Assembly (NCBI RefSeq): GCF_004322775.1
Contig: NZ_CP036403.1
Coordinates: forward strand, 1,984,001-2,048,000
Origin: Ornithinimicrobium sufpigmenti
GTDB lineage: Bacteria; Actinomycetota; Actinomycetes; Actinomycetales; Dermatophilaceae
DNA length: 64,000 nt
Reading direction: 5' to 3'
Position 1 is the stretch's first letter; each line of letters opens with the position of its first letter. The translations under genes were made by a program, and so were the position numbers. The notes beneath the pieces were generated by a model. That model made no database searches. It was not told the origin of the DNA and saw nothing but the letters and a program-made list of their open reading frames with translations. Positions 33,883-43,202 of the stretch are shown in pieces.

Positions 33883-35613
33883 TCACATCACCTCAGGTGA
33901 GTCGATGCCCAACAGCCCCAGCCCGGTGACGAGCACGTCGAGCGTCACGGCGCACAGGGCCAGGCGTGAGTCCCGCACGTGCAGGTCTGCGGCCTGGAGG
34001 ACCGGGCAGTTCTCGTAGAACGCCGAGAACGCCTGCGCCACCTGGAACAGATGACTGCACAGACGGTGTGGCTCGAGCGCCGTGCCCACGTGTGCGACGA
34101 CCTCACCGAACTCGATGAGCTCGAGGGCAAGCTCCCGCTCGGCCGGCTCACTGACCACAATCTGGCTCCGTGCCTGCCCAGGCGCCATGCCGGCGGTGCG
34201 GAAGATGGAGCGCACCCGGGCGGCGGCATACTGCAGATAAGGACCCGTGTTGCCGGTGAGCGCGGTCATCCTCTCCAAGTCGAAGACGTACTCGCTGTCG
34301 TGCGCGACCGACAAGTCGGCATACTTCACCGCCCCGATGCCGATCTGCGGGGCGATCGCCGCACGGGTCTCCTCCGGCAGGTCGGGCCGGGCCTCGTCGA
34401 TGACCGCTCGCGCCGCCCCAACAGCCTCCTCCAGCAGTGCCATCAGCCGGAGCGGAGCACCAGAACGCGTGCGCAGGATCTTGCGGTCCTTCCCCAGCAC
34501 GTTGCCGATCTGAACATGGACGACCTCGACCGACTGCGGTAACCAGCCGGCCAGCCGAGCGGTGTCCCACACCATGTTCAGGTGCAGCGCCTGCGGGGCG
34601 CCGATGACGTAGAGGATGCGGTCGGCCCCCAGAGCGCGCACGCGGTGCCGGACCGTAGCCAGGTCAGTCGTGGCATAGCCATAGCCCCCGTCGGACTTGC
34701 GGATGATCAGCGGCACCGGCTTACCGTCGCGACCGCTGTAGCCCTCGAGGAAGACACACAGGGCGCCGTCGCTCACCGTGGCGATCCCGGCCGCCTCCAG
34801 CTCGGCACAGATCGCCGCCAGGTCGTCGTTATAGGTCGACTCACCGGCCAGGTCGGCATCGGTCAACGTCACGCCCAGGGCGCCATAGATCCTGTTGAAG
34901 TAGTGCTTGGACAGCTCCACCAGGCCGTCCCACAGCCTCAGCGTCTCCTCGTCGCCGGCCTGGAGCGAGACGACCCTGGCACGGGAACGGGTCGCGAAGT
35001 CCTCGTCGGACTCGAACCGGCCGCGAGCAGCCTGGTAGAAGGCATTGGGGTCGCTCTCCAAGCGCCGTGCCTCTTCGCCGTCCTCACCGACTTCAAGCAG
35101 GTGCTCGATCAGCATGCCGAAAGGCGTGCCCCAGTCCCCGATGTGGTTCTGCCGGATGACGTGGTGCCCCAGGTGCTCCAGCGTGCGGGCAAGCGCGTCG
35201 CCGACCACCGTGGTGCGCAGGTGTCCGACATGCATCTCCTTCGCCACGTTCGGCGCGGAGTAGTCGATCGGGACCTGCTGCGTATCCTGCCGGGGTACAC
35301 CGAGGCGGTCGTCGGCAGCCATGGCACTCACCTGGTTGCTGATCCAGTCGCCGGCCAGAGTCAGGTTGATGAAGCCCGGACCGCTGATCTCAACCTGCTC
35401 GAACGTCCCGTCCGTGGCCAAGTGCCCCACGATCTCCGCGGCGATGTCGCGCGGTGCCCTACCCACGCGCTTGGCGAGGCCAAGCGCTGCGTTGACCTGA
35501 ATGTCTGAGAACTGGCTGGGCCGCAGCACGGGATCAGCTCCTGAGAGCTCCGAACCAAGTGCCGCCTCAATAGCGGCAGAGACAAGCGGAGCTAATTCCG
35601 ACTGAAGCGACAT
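33883..35613 (-). CDS. argS: Arginyl-tRNA synthetase, probably an accessory copy
   Basis: 576 residues from MSLQSELAPLVSAAIEAALG. It charges tRNA-Arg. Class I motifs: SAPNVAKEMHVGHLRTT (HIGH region, near residue 121), the KMSK equivalent degenerate as LGKDRKILRTRSG near 367, and the DALR anticodon domain at the C-terminus ending in LGLLGIDSPEVM, a typical ArgRS end. It belongs to the SAPNVAKEMHVGH subtype. The location among IS elements and cassette-like units suggests a supplementary enzyme, perhaps resistant to an arginine-mimicking antibiotic; whether another argS exists elsewhere cannot be seen. Confidence 0.9.
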   Translation of the reverse strand: MSLQSELAPLVSAAIEAALGSELSGADPVLRPSQFSDIQVNAALGLAKRVGRAPRDIAAEIVGHLATDGTFEQVEISGPGFINLTLAGDWISNQVSAMAADDRLGVPRQDTQQVPIDYSAPNVAKEMHVGHLRTTVVGDALARTLEHLGHHVIRQNHIGDWGTPFGMLIEHLLEVGEDGEEARRLESDPNAFYQAARGRFESDEDFATRSRARVVSLQAGDEETLRLWDGLVELSKHYFNRIYGALGVTLTDADLAGESTYNDDLAAICAELEAAGIATVSDGALCVFLEGYSGRDGKPVPLIIRKSDGGYGYATTDLATVRHRVRALGADRILYVIGAPQALHLNMVWDTARLAGWLPQSVEVVHVQIGNVLGKDRKILRTRSGAPLRLMALLEEAVGAARAVIDEARPDLPEETRAAIAPQIGIGAVKYADLSVAHDSEYVFDLERMTALTGNTGPYLQYAAARVRSIFRTAGMAPGQARSQIVVSEPAERELALELIEFGEVVAHVGTALEPHRLCSHLFQVAQAFSAFYENCPVLQAADLHVRDSRLALCAVTLDVLVTGLGLLGIDSPEVM

Positions 35614-35699
35614 GAGCCACAACCTAACGCCACCAGCCATCGATGCCCCGGCCGGTGGCGAGACCCCCCACGCGGCACCCCCACCGCACGCACTCATCT

Positions 35700-35940
35700 A
35701 ATGGGTTCTACCGATCCTCTGACAGGCTCGGTTCCGGTAGCGGCCGGCGGGTCAGCACTCCACTCATCTGATCGTTGAGGTCTTGCGGCAGACCGTGCGC
35801 CCGCTGGTCGTGAGGAGGCGTGACCGCTGCTGGGATGACGTGCCCCCAGATCGTCCGGGTGAGCACTTGACCATTAGATCGCCGGAAGTCCTCCTCCACG
35901 CTGCTGCAACGATCGCAACCAGGCGAAGGAGGAAGTGCCG
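35700..35940 (+). ncRNA. Possible bridge RNA region of the second IS110-type element
   Basis: About 240 bases between the argS upstream region and the transposase contain no gene. In IS110-group elements this position holds the bridge RNA. Element ends could not be fixed because there is only one copy. Confidence 0.3.
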
Positions 35941-37179
35941 ATGTTGTTCATAGGTGATGACTGGGCCGAGGACCACCACGACGTCGAGCTGGTCGACGAC
36001 CAGGGACGGATCCTGGTGCGACGACGCCTGCCCGAGGGTCTTGGCGGGGTGACCCGGCTGCACGCACTGGTCGCCGAGCACGCACCGCAGGAATGGGCCG
36101 ACCTGGACCCGGCCGAGGCGGCCGCCCAGGTGGTCGTCGGTATCGAGACCGACCGCGGCCCCTGGGTCGGGGCGCTGGTCGCGGCCGGCTACACCGTGTA
36201 CGGGCTGAACCCGATGTCGGTCGCCCGGTACCGGGAGCGGCACTCCACCTCCGGTGCGAAGTCGGACACCGCCGATGCGCACCTGCTGGCCGAGATCGTG
36301 CGCCTGGACCGGGCCCACCACCGCCAGGTCGCCGGTGACAGCCCGACCGGGGAGGCGGTCAAGGTCAGCGCCCGGGCACATCAGTCGATGATCTGGGACC
36401 GGACGCGGCACGTGCTGCGGCTGCGCGCGGCGCTGCGGGACTTCTTCCCCGCGGCCCTGACCGCGCTCGGCGACCTGGACGAGCCCGACACCCTGGCTCT
36501 GCTGGCGCAGGCGCCGGACCCGGACACCGCCGCCAGGCTGTCCAAAGCCAAGATCGTCCGCGCCCTGACGGCGGCGAACCGGCGCGACGTACCCGCCCGG
36601 GCCGACAAGATCCGCCAGGTGCTGACCGCACCAGAGTTGCGGCAACCGGGGCCGGTGCAGGACGCCTACGCCGCGATCGTGACCTCCGAGGTGGCGCTCA
36701 TCACCGTGCTGAACGCTCAGATCGAGCGGCTCGGGCAGGTGGTGGCCGAGCATTTTGGCCGGCACCGGGACGCTGACATCTACACCAGCCTGCCCGGTCT
36801 CGGTGTGATCCTCGGCGCCCGGATCCTGGGTGAGTTCGGCGACGATCGCCACCGGTACGCCGACGCCAAGGGTCGCAAGGCCTACGCCGGCACCGCCCCC
36901 ATCACCAGAGCCTCAGGCACACGAAAAGTGGTCCTGGCCAGGTACGCCCGCAATCGCCGCCTGGGCGATGCCCTGCAGCAGTGGGCCTTCTGCTCCATGC
37001 GCGGCTCCGCCGGCGCCCGCTCCTACTACCAGGCGCTGCGATCCCGCGGCGTCGGTCACCAGGCCGCACTGCGCCAGCTCGCCAACCGCTGGGTCGGCAT
37101 CCTGCACGGCTGCCTACGCCACGGCACTCTCTATGACGAGAACACCGCCTGGGAGCACCACCTCGACAATGCCGCTTGA
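35941..37179 (+). CDS. IS110-family transposase, second type
   Basis: 412 residues from the ATG at 35941 (AAGGAGGAAG 8 bases upstream; GTG 35935 is closer to the site). DEDD domain with FIGDDWAEDHHDVELVD, GIETDRGPWVGALVAAG and SGAKSDTADAHLLAEI; C-terminal domain LPGLGVILGARILGEFGD, RKAYAGTAPITRASG, RWVGILHGCLR. Clearly distinct from copies 1-3 in sequence. Apparently intact. Confidence 0.94.
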   Translation: MLFIGDDWAEDHHDVELVDDQGRILVRRRLPEGLGGVTRLHALVAEHAPQEWADLDPAEAAAQVVVGIETDRGPWVGALVAAGYTVYGLNPMSVARYRERHSTSGAKSDTADAHLLAEIVRLDRAHHRQVAGDSPTGEAVKVSARAHQSMIWDRTRHVLRLRAALRDFFPAALTALGDLDEPDTLALLAQAPDPDTAARLSKAKIVRALTAANRRDVPARADKIRQVLTAPELRQPGPVQDAYAAIVTSEVALITVLNAQIERLGQVVAEHFGRHRDADIYTSLPGLGVILGARILGEFGDDRHRYADAKGRKAYAGTAPITRASGTRKVVLARYARNRRLGDALQQWAFCSMRGSAGARSYYQALRSRGVGHQAALRQLANRWVGILHGCLRHGTLYDENTAWEHHLDNAA

Positions 37180-37335
37180 CAGACCCAGAACCTGGGATGT
37201 CTGCCGCCGAGCGGGTGGACGTGTCAGTAACGATCGTCGCTGCACTTCGACCTCGGGCAGATCTGGCAGTCCTTGGAGCCGAGGCAGGGCAGGGACGGCT
37301 CTGGTGGATTCTGCTGGGCGGGGTCATAATGACAT

Positions 37336-37608
37336 ATGGTCCTGCAGCGCATGCCCAGCACCGGGACGGTCTTCCCCGACCTTCGCGGAGATGCCCGCTT
37401 GCTGCGTGCGACCTGGCACCAGGAGCGGCAGGTCGTCGTTTTTTCGGTCTGGCGCGACAACGTCTGCGTCAGCACCTTCCGGCTCGCAGCCGACGAGGTG
37501 CCCGACCTCATCGCCCTACTCCACGACGGGCTCGACGAGGCATACGCCGCTGCCCGCGAGCGGGTCGAGCGGGTCGAGCACCTCAGGCGGCCCTCCCAAG
37601 CGGGCTGA
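37336..37608 (+). CDS. Hypothetical 90-residue protein
   Basis: ATG at 37336 with CATAAT 5 bases upstream and no ribosome site, so probably leaderless. The sequence VVVFSVWRDNVCVSTFRLAADEVPDLIALLHDGLDEAY looks like a small beta-hairpin plus helix protein common in actinobacteria; I do not know its function. A copy of the intergenic element follows at 37745. Confidence 0.6.
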   Translation: MVLQRMPSTGTVFPDLRGDARLLRATWHQERQVVVFSVWRDNVCVSTFRLAADEVPDLIALLHDGLDEAYAAARERVERVEHLRRPSQAG

Positions 37609-37744
37609 CGGGGCGATCGGAATTACCCGCGGGTTGGCCGCCCGGGCGTTGCACTTGCTGCGATGTCGTAGCGGCTCGATTCTGCGCTAGCCCCTTCACT
37701 CGATCGAGGCCGCCGACACATGCGTGGAGGTCACTCGGTCGTAC

Positions 37745-37780
37745 AACGTCCGCTCTTGCCGCTGCGGGTGCACGCGGGTC
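37745..37780 (+). repeat. Intergenic element copy
   Basis: ccgctcttgccgctgcggg (37751-37769) is identical over 19 bases to the copy at 44066-44100. It lies between the 37336 gene and the methyltransferase. Confidence 0.75.
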
Positions 37781-37790
37781 TCGGGTGACG

Positions 37791-38471
37791 TTAGCGCGCC
37801 CCTGCGCTGCGCCTCATCACGATGAGCGGGGTGAACAGGTCCCTGACCTGTGCGGTGGTCAGCTCAATGGTCCACGCGAACTCTTCGACGTGGGCGGTGA
37901 CGAAGTGCCCGCTGGCGGTCAGCCGGCGAACCCACGAGGCAGTGTCCGTCTCGCCGGGTCCTGCTCGGCCCGGCGCCTGCGTGCGACGCGCCACGATCTG
38001 GCTGACGCGCTCGCGGAATGCGGTGACGGGCGCCGCGGGATTGCCGAACGCGGTCCGCCACACCGCGAGGTGACCACCGAGAACAAGGGTGCGGTGCAGC
38101 TTCGGCAGGACCACCGGAAGGTCGAACCAGTGGACCGCAGTCGCGACGACGGCCAGGTCGAAGGCAGCATCTGGCAGTTCCACAGCTTCCGCCGTGCCCA
38201 CGTGCACGGTGACCTCAGGCCACCGCTCCTGCAGAAGCGCGGCCAGAGCAGGGCCGGGCTCGACCGCTGTGACCGTGGCGCCGGCGCTCACCATGGGTCC
38301 GGTCGCCTGTCCGGAGCCGGCACCCAGCTCCACGACCCGAGTGCCGGCGCTCAGCACGCCCAACTCACCCAGGCGGTCCCACAGCACCTGCGGATATGGT
38401 GGCCGCCCGCGGTCATAGACCGCGGCATGAGCGTTGGAGTGCCTCGGGTCGGGACCTGTTCGATCGGGCAC
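37791..38471 (-). CDS. Class I SAM-dependent methyltransferase
   Basis: 226 residues. The SAM-binding motif VVELGAGSGQATGPMVSAGATVTAVEPGPAL (residues 45-75) is followed by DLAVVATAVHWFD, the post-I motif typical of small-molecule methyltransferases. Preceded by HSNAHAAVYDRGRPPYPQVLWD, the usual cap of this subgroup. Substrate unknown. Bracketed by two copies of the intergenic element. Confidence 0.87.
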   Translation of the reverse strand: MPDRTGPDPRHSNAHAAVYDRGRPPYPQVLWDRLGELGVLSAGTRVVELGAGSGQATGPMVSAGATVTAVEPGPALAALLQERWPEVTVHVGTAEAVELPDAAFDLAVVATAVHWFDLPVVLPKLHRTLVLGGHLAVWRTAFGNPAAPVTAFRERVSQIVARRTQAPGRAGPGETDTASWVRRLTASGHFVTAHVEEFAWTIELTTAQVRDLFTPLIVMRRSAGAR

Positions 38472-38567
38472 ACGAGCAGCCTACGCATCGGCCGTCGGTT
38501 CCGGTCTGCGGCCGGGACGCGCTCAGCGCCCGTCCGTGGTTCAGAGGCCTCGCCCTAGGCACAGAAG

Positions 38568-38620
38568 TCATCCGGTCTTGCCGCGTGGAGGACGGCTACG
38601 CTCGTCCGACTTTGCCGCGT
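38568..38620 (+). repeat. Intergenic element copy (full-length type)
   Basis: catccggtcttgccgc, ggacggctacgctcgtccga, then tgccgcg, with the two tgccgc blocks 34 bases apart (38579 and 38613), matching the copy at 24921-24978 in length and spacing. An ISL3 element inserted 22 bases further on. Confidence 0.85.
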
Positions 38621-38649
38621 GCGCGCGGTCTTGAGCGTCTGCTCAAAGT

Positions 38650-40071
38650 GGCTCTTCAACTTTGAGCGTGGTGGGGCCCTGAAGGAGGGCTCGCGGCCCT
38701 GCGCCAACATGGGTGTTGTCTAGACATCTCATGAGCGAGGACCGCGAGCGTGCACCAGCCTACGTTCGACGTCGATGCGGCGTCGATCCTGTTCAACCTG
38801 TCCGGTTACCGAGTCGTGTCGGCCAGCCCTGCCGTCGCCGATGAGCAACCGAGGCAGGTGCTCATCGAGACGACCGCGACCGAGGCCGCGTGTCCGTCCT
38901 GTGGGGTGCTGTCCAGTCGGGTCCAGGCCCGACCCACTCAGCGGGTGAAGGACGTGCCGTGCGGCGGGGAAGCGCTCGAGGTGGTGGTGCGCAAGCGGCG
39001 CTACGCCTGCCGCGAGCCGCTGTGCCGGCGACGGTCGTTCACCGAGGAGACCGAGCAACTGCCGGCCCGGGCCCGGGTCACGACGCGGCTGACCGAGCAG
39101 GTCATCACCGCCTGCCGGGCCGAGCCGCGCGCGGTGTCCCGCGTCGCGGACGAGGCGGGCCTGTCGTGGCCGACGGTGATGCGGATGCTCACCACCACCG
39201 TGGACCTGGACACCGGGGTCGACCGCCGGCACGTGCGCCACCTGGGGATCGATGAGCACCGGTTCCGCACCGTGCGCTACCTGCGCGACCCAGACACCCA
39301 CGCGGTGAAGCGGGTCGAGCCGTGGTCGATCGTGTTCACCGACACCGGCGACGGCGCGATCCTGGACGTCGTCGACGGCCGCCGCGGCAAGGTCGTCACC
39401 TCCTGGCTCGCGGCGCGGCCGCGGTGGTGGCGCCGGCGCGTGCAGGTCGTCGCCCTCGACATGTCCAGCGAGTTCCGGGCAGCCGTCCGCAAAGCACTGC
39501 CGAAGGCGCGGGTCAGCGTCGACCACTGGCACGTGGTGCGGCTGGCGAACGAGATGGTCACCAAGGTCCGCCGGCGCCGGGTGTGGGAACTGCACGAGCG
39601 CCGCGGCCGCGCCACCGACACACCGTGGAAGTACCGCAAGCTGCTCACCTGCGCCGGTGACCGGCTCACCGTGCGGCAACGGACCAAGCTGCAGCAGATC
39701 CTTGGTGAGGACGTCGAGCTGGCCGTGGCGTGGGGCATCAAGGAGCACGTCCGCCAAGTCCTCGCCGCCACCGACACGTCCTCCTTCCAGCGGCACTGGG
39801 CCCACCTCGAGCGCGCCGTGCGAGCCACCCGCCTACCCGAACCAGCCGCGCTCTTCCGCACGCTGCGGGCCTGGCGGCGAGAGCTGCTCACGTTCTGCCG
39901 GACCAGGGTGACGAATGCGCGTACAGAGGCAGCGAACCTGACCGCCAAGACGATCAAGCGGGTCGGACGCGGGTACCGCAACCATGACAACTACCGGTGC
40001 CGCATCATTGGCTACGCGCCCCGACCGATCGCGGCGTGAACACCCCGCACCACGCTCAAAGTCGAAGAGCC
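38650..40071 (+). mobile_element. ISL3-family insertion sequence
   Basis: 24-bp terminal inverted repeats beginning GGCTCTTC (38650-38673 and 40048-40071) with one mismatch, flanked by the perfect 8-bp target duplication ctcaaagt (38642-38649 and 40072-40079). The 8-bp duplication is usual for ISL3 elements. Length 1,422 bases. Confidence 0.95.
38750..40039 (+). CDS. ISL3-family transposase
   Basis: 429 residues, GTG start. N-terminal zinc-finger-like CPSCG...CREPLCRRRSF, helix-turn-helix (VSRVADEAGLSWPTVMRML), then the DDE domain with LGIDEHRFR, ALDMSSEFR and the C-terminal TNARTEAANLTAKTIKRVGRGYRNHDNYRCRI, the characteristic ISL3 ending with the catalytic Glu. Apparently intact. Confidence 0.95.
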   Translation: MHQPTFDVDAASILFNLSGYRVVSASPAVADEQPRQVLIETTATEAACPSCGVLSSRVQARPTQRVKDVPCGGEALEVVVRKRRYACREPLCRRRSFTEETEQLPARARVTTRLTEQVITACRAEPRAVSRVADEAGLSWPTVMRMLTTTVDLDTGVDRRHVRHLGIDEHRFRTVRYLRDPDTHAVKRVEPWSIVFTDTGDGAILDVVDGRRGKVVTSWLAARPRWWRRRVQVVALDMSSEFRAAVRKALPKARVSVDHWHVVRLANEMVTKVRRRRVWELHERRGRATDTPWKYRKLLTCAGDRLTVRQRTKLQQILGEDVELAVAWGIKEHVRQVLAATDTSSFQRHWAHLERAVRATRLPEPAALFRTLRAWRRELLTFCRTRVTNARTEAANLTAKTIKRVGRGYRNHDNYRCRIIGYAPRPIAA

Positions 40072-40195
40072 CTCAAAGTGGTCAGACAGATAGTTCACAG
40101 TGGCCCCTGCCCATCGCCTCCCCTGTCCCCGCATCTTCCGGTCGCGCGCGACCGGGCCTGGTCACCTGAGCGCCGTCATGGCCAGTATGAACCGG

Positions 40196-41626
40196 TTAGA
40201 AGGAGGTGTCCGGGGTGCCTTGGCTGAGGCGAAATTCCTCGGCGGCGGGTGCCTCGACGAACTCGGTGACAGCACCGACCTGCTCGCGCAGGGCGTCGAG
40301 CACCTCGTGCGGGGTGACGTAGAAGAACTCGCGACGGGTGTTGATCTTGTTGACCCGTTGTGCGGCGAAGCGCTGGTGTAGTGCTGTCTCGACGCCGACG
40401 GCGTCGGGCGAGAAGAACATCGCGTGGACGTCGAACCGGAACGGTACGGAGGCGTCGCCGAGCTCGTTGACTCGGTCCATCGGCTCGAGTCGGCGGGTCA
40501 TTCCGATCTTCACCATGCGCTCTCCGAAGGCGCCGATGTTGGAGATGACGTAGACGTAGCCGGCTCGCTGGTTCGCGGCCCGGTAGTCGACGGTCTCGAT
40601 GGCCTGCTCGGTTTCTGCGAGCTGGGCACGGACCCTTTCGGCGCCCTCGCTGTCACCCCGGGCCTCTAGCGCCGCGAGTGCGGCTCGGTAGTGCTGGCGC
40701 TCTTTCTCCAGCTTCTCCCGCTCGCGGGCGAGTTCCTGCTCGGCTTTTCTCTGCTCGCGTAGCTCTTCACGACGGGCGCGGTCGGCCTCCTTCTCCTGCT
40801 GCTTCATCATCCAGTAGTCAGCGGCGAGCTCGAGTTCGCGGATCCGTAGCCGGTGATAGGCTGGGGTGATGGCTACGTCGACCATCTTCCCGCGCTTGGC
40901 TATGCGATCCGCCGCCTTCTCCAGCCGGGCCTTCGCGGCTGACAGGTTGCCGGCCTTGACCGACTTCACCGCGTTCTCGGCCTCGGCGTTGTAGGCGGTC
41001 AGCATCATGTCGTGCAGGTCGTTGACGAACTTCTTCCCTTGGCTGGCGGAGTTGTTGTAGGTGAACTTGGTCGAGCGGGTGGCGGCCTTCTTGTCCCGCT
41101 GAATCTGTTTCATCCGTTCACGCACCGAGGCGATCTCGTCCGCGAGTTTGACGGAGTTCTCGGCCGGATGGTGGAACCGGTAGTAGCCGACCTCTTGGAA
41201 CTCGACCTGCTCGCGTGAGTCGACGAGATTCCGCTCGATGTCGAGGACCTGGGCAGCCGTCTCGGCCGCCTGCGCCTGTAGGCGGGCGATCTCGCCTTGA
41301 AGTTCAGCGCGGCGGGCGTTCATCTCCGCGACGTCCAGGGCGCCCATCTCCGCAATGACCCGCTCCAGATGTGCGTTTCGCTCCAAGAGCCCTTCGGCTT
41401 GCTTTCGTGCCCCGAACAACTTCACCTTGGGCTTCTCGGGCATCGGCTGGTGCGCGACGGACTGACCTTGCCGCTGCTCATCGGCGTGCGGCTGAGCCGG
41501 CGGGGAAGGTACCTGCTGAGGTGGGATCTGCGGCTGGACGTGCTCGGTCCATCGAGCGCCGTCCCAGTATCGGACCGTGCCGGGTTGCTGCGGGTCGGGG
41601 TACCAATTCGCCGGTGCTGTGCTCAT
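40196..41626 (-). CDS. DUF2510 - coiled-coil (DUF4041-like) - GIY-YIG protein
   Basis: 476 residues. N-terminal WYPDPQQPGTVRYWDGARWTEH is a DUF2510 motif. A Pro/Gln linker and a long coiled coil (about residues 75-135 and 270-345) flank a DUF4041-like block (RYNAE-type AYNAEAENAVKSVKAGN). The C-terminal 100 residues form a T5orf172/MUG113-type GIY-YIG domain (GYVYVISNIGAFGERMVKIGMTRRLEPMDRVNELGDASVPFRFDVHAMF, then ALHQRF). Such proteins occur in phages and in host defence islands; the domain could cut nucleic acid or only bind it. Function here unknown. Confidence 0.78.
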   Translation of the reverse strand: MSTAPANWYPDPQQPGTVRYWDGARWTEHVQPQIPPQQVPSPPAQPHADEQRQGQSVAHQPMPEKPKVKLFGARKQAEGLLERNAHLERVIAEMGALDVAEMNARRAELQGEIARLQAQAAETAAQVLDIERNLVDSREQVEFQEVGYYRFHHPAENSVKLADEIASVRERMKQIQRDKKAATRSTKFTYNNSASQGKKFVNDLHDMMLTAYNAEAENAVKSVKAGNLSAAKARLEKAADRIAKRGKMVDVAITPAYHRLRIRELELAADYWMMKQQEKEADRARREELREQRKAEQELAREREKLEKERQHYRAALAALEARGDSEGAERVRAQLAETEQAIETVDYRAANQRAGYVYVISNIGAFGERMVKIGMTRRLEPMDRVNELGDASVPFRFDVHAMFFSPDAVGVETALHQRFAAQRVNKINTRREFFYVTPHEVLDALREQVGAVTEFVEAPAAEEFRLSQGTPDTSF

Positions 41627-42002
41627 CCCTTATCCGATCCGATCATGCTAGTCGACGCCAAAGGGCCACGATAGCCGACGCCGATGGGCGGCCGTATCGA
41701 GGCTTCGATTCACACGCGCCCTTGAACTCGGAGGTAGGGCCGTACTGTTGTCGCCCAAGTCAAGTGACTGCAGCGGTGCTGGTCACTGAAGTGTTGCGTT
41801 TCGTCGAGGCTCCCCGGCCGTGCATCGGATAGGGAATCGACACAAACGTGGCCTAGCCAAAGAAGGTGGTCGCTTGATTCATCCAGCCGCGGCCAGCGCA
41901 CGAGCCGGAAGAGGGGTCGGGATGCCGCGACATTTTGCGTAGTGCTTCCTAGGTGCGTAGTACTCCCCGGGTCTGGCAGCAGTCCCCAGCGACATCCTGT
42001 AT
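41627..42002. other. Intergenic region left of IS110 copy 3
   Basis: About 375 bases without a convincing gene; no repeat beyond the half-element acatcctgtatt abutting the IS at 41992-42003. Confidence 0.4.
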
Positions 42003-42017
42003 TGGCACCCCTCTGTG

Positions 42018-43202
42018 TCAAGAGGCGGCTGGGAGGGTGGTCGTAGGCTTGGTGGTGGCGGGTCCGGGAAGTGGCTTGTCCGAAGAGCCGGCAGCGGGTT
42101 GTGAGCCGGTCGCGCTGGAGTCAGAGTCGTCACCCTTGTGCCCTCCCGGGCCCGTCTTTGTGTGCCCGGCGAGGTCGTCGAGCATGGCCTTGTACACCAG
42201 GTCGGACAGGCGCCGTTTGAGGCAGCGCAGCGCTTCCATCGACGTCTTCCCGCCGGCCTTCTTGCGGTCGTAGTAGGCGCGGCCCTCGGTGGTTCTGGTG
42301 CGCAGCTGCACCACGGCCATGATGTGTAGGACACGGTTGATCTGCCGGTTCCCGCCTCGGGAGAGCCGGTGGCGGGTGTGCTCCCCGGAGGAGGCGTCGA
42401 TCGGGGCGGTGCCGGTCCAGGACGCGAAGTGGTTGCGGTCGGGGAACCGGGTGACGTCACCGACCTCGACCAGCAGCCGGGCCGCGCCCGAGGGGCCGAT
42501 GCCGTGCAGGCTCATCAGGGTGGTGCCGGTCGCCTCGACGAGGGCCTTGAGCTCCTTGTCGGCGGCCTTGGTGCGGGCGTAGATCTTCGCCAGGTCCTCG
42601 GCCAGCTCGACCGCGTGAGCCTTGCGCACCTTGCCCGCCGCGGTGGTCGGGCGGACCTTCTTCAGCAACTCCTTGGCCTGGGCCGCGGACAGGGACGTCT
42701 TGGCCCCGCCAGGGATCAGCTCAAGCAGCAGCTTGTGCAGCTGGCACACCTTGCGGGTGTGCTCCTCGCCCAGGGAGCGGCGCCGATCCACGCACATCCG
42801 CAGCACTTCCAGTTGGTCATCGTTGATGACGGGGCGCAGCCCGGACATGCGGACCCCGACCAGGGCGATGGAGTGGGCGTCGGTGGCGTCGGTCTTGCGG
42901 CCCTGCCCGGTGGTGAAGATCCGCACCCGGGCCGACATCTTCGCCGGCACGTCGACCACGTCCTCACCGTCGGCGACGAGGCGGTCGGCGACATGCTTGC
43001 CGATGCCGGCGCAGCCCTCGACCGCCCAGACCCGGTGCGGCCACGCCCGTGCGTAGGCCAGCAGCCGGGCGTACCCGTCGGCGTCGGTGGAGAACCGGCC
43101 GCCACCGAGGATGGACTCATCAGCGGTCATGACCTCGATCGTGACGCTGCGCTTATGCGGGTCCATCCCGATGACGACCCGCAGGGGCTCCTGCTCGTTC
43201 AT
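42018..43202 (-). CDS. IS110-family transposase (copy 3)
   Basis: 394 residues, identical in sequence over almost its whole length to copy 2, with the same DEDD and Tnp20 motifs and the same MNEQEPLRVVIG start. The close identity indicates recent movement. Confidence 0.95.
   Translation of the reverse strand: MNEQEPLRVVIGMDPHKRSVTIEVMTADESILGGGRFSTDADGYARLLAYARAWPHRVWAVEGCAGIGKHVADRLVADGEDVVDVPAKMSARVRIFTTGQGRKTDATDAHSIALVGVRMSGLRPVINDDQLEVLRMCVDRRRSLGEEHTRKVCQLHKLLLELIPGGAKTSLSAAQAKELLKKVRPTTAAGKVRKAHAVELAEDLAKIYARTKAADKELKALVEATGTTLMSLHGIGPSGAARLLVEVGDVTRFPDRNHFASWTGTAPIDASSGEHTRHRLSRGGNRQINRVLHIMAVVQLRTRTTEGRAYYDRKKAGGKTSMEALRCLKRRLSDLVYKAMLDDLAGHTKTGPGGHKGDDSDSSATGSQPAAGSSDKPLPGPATTKPTTTLPAAS

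Noticed and set aside
33883..35700. T-box riboswitch upstream of argS.
   Set aside because: No T-box core sequence or specifier/antiterminator structure is visible between the start codon and the next element.
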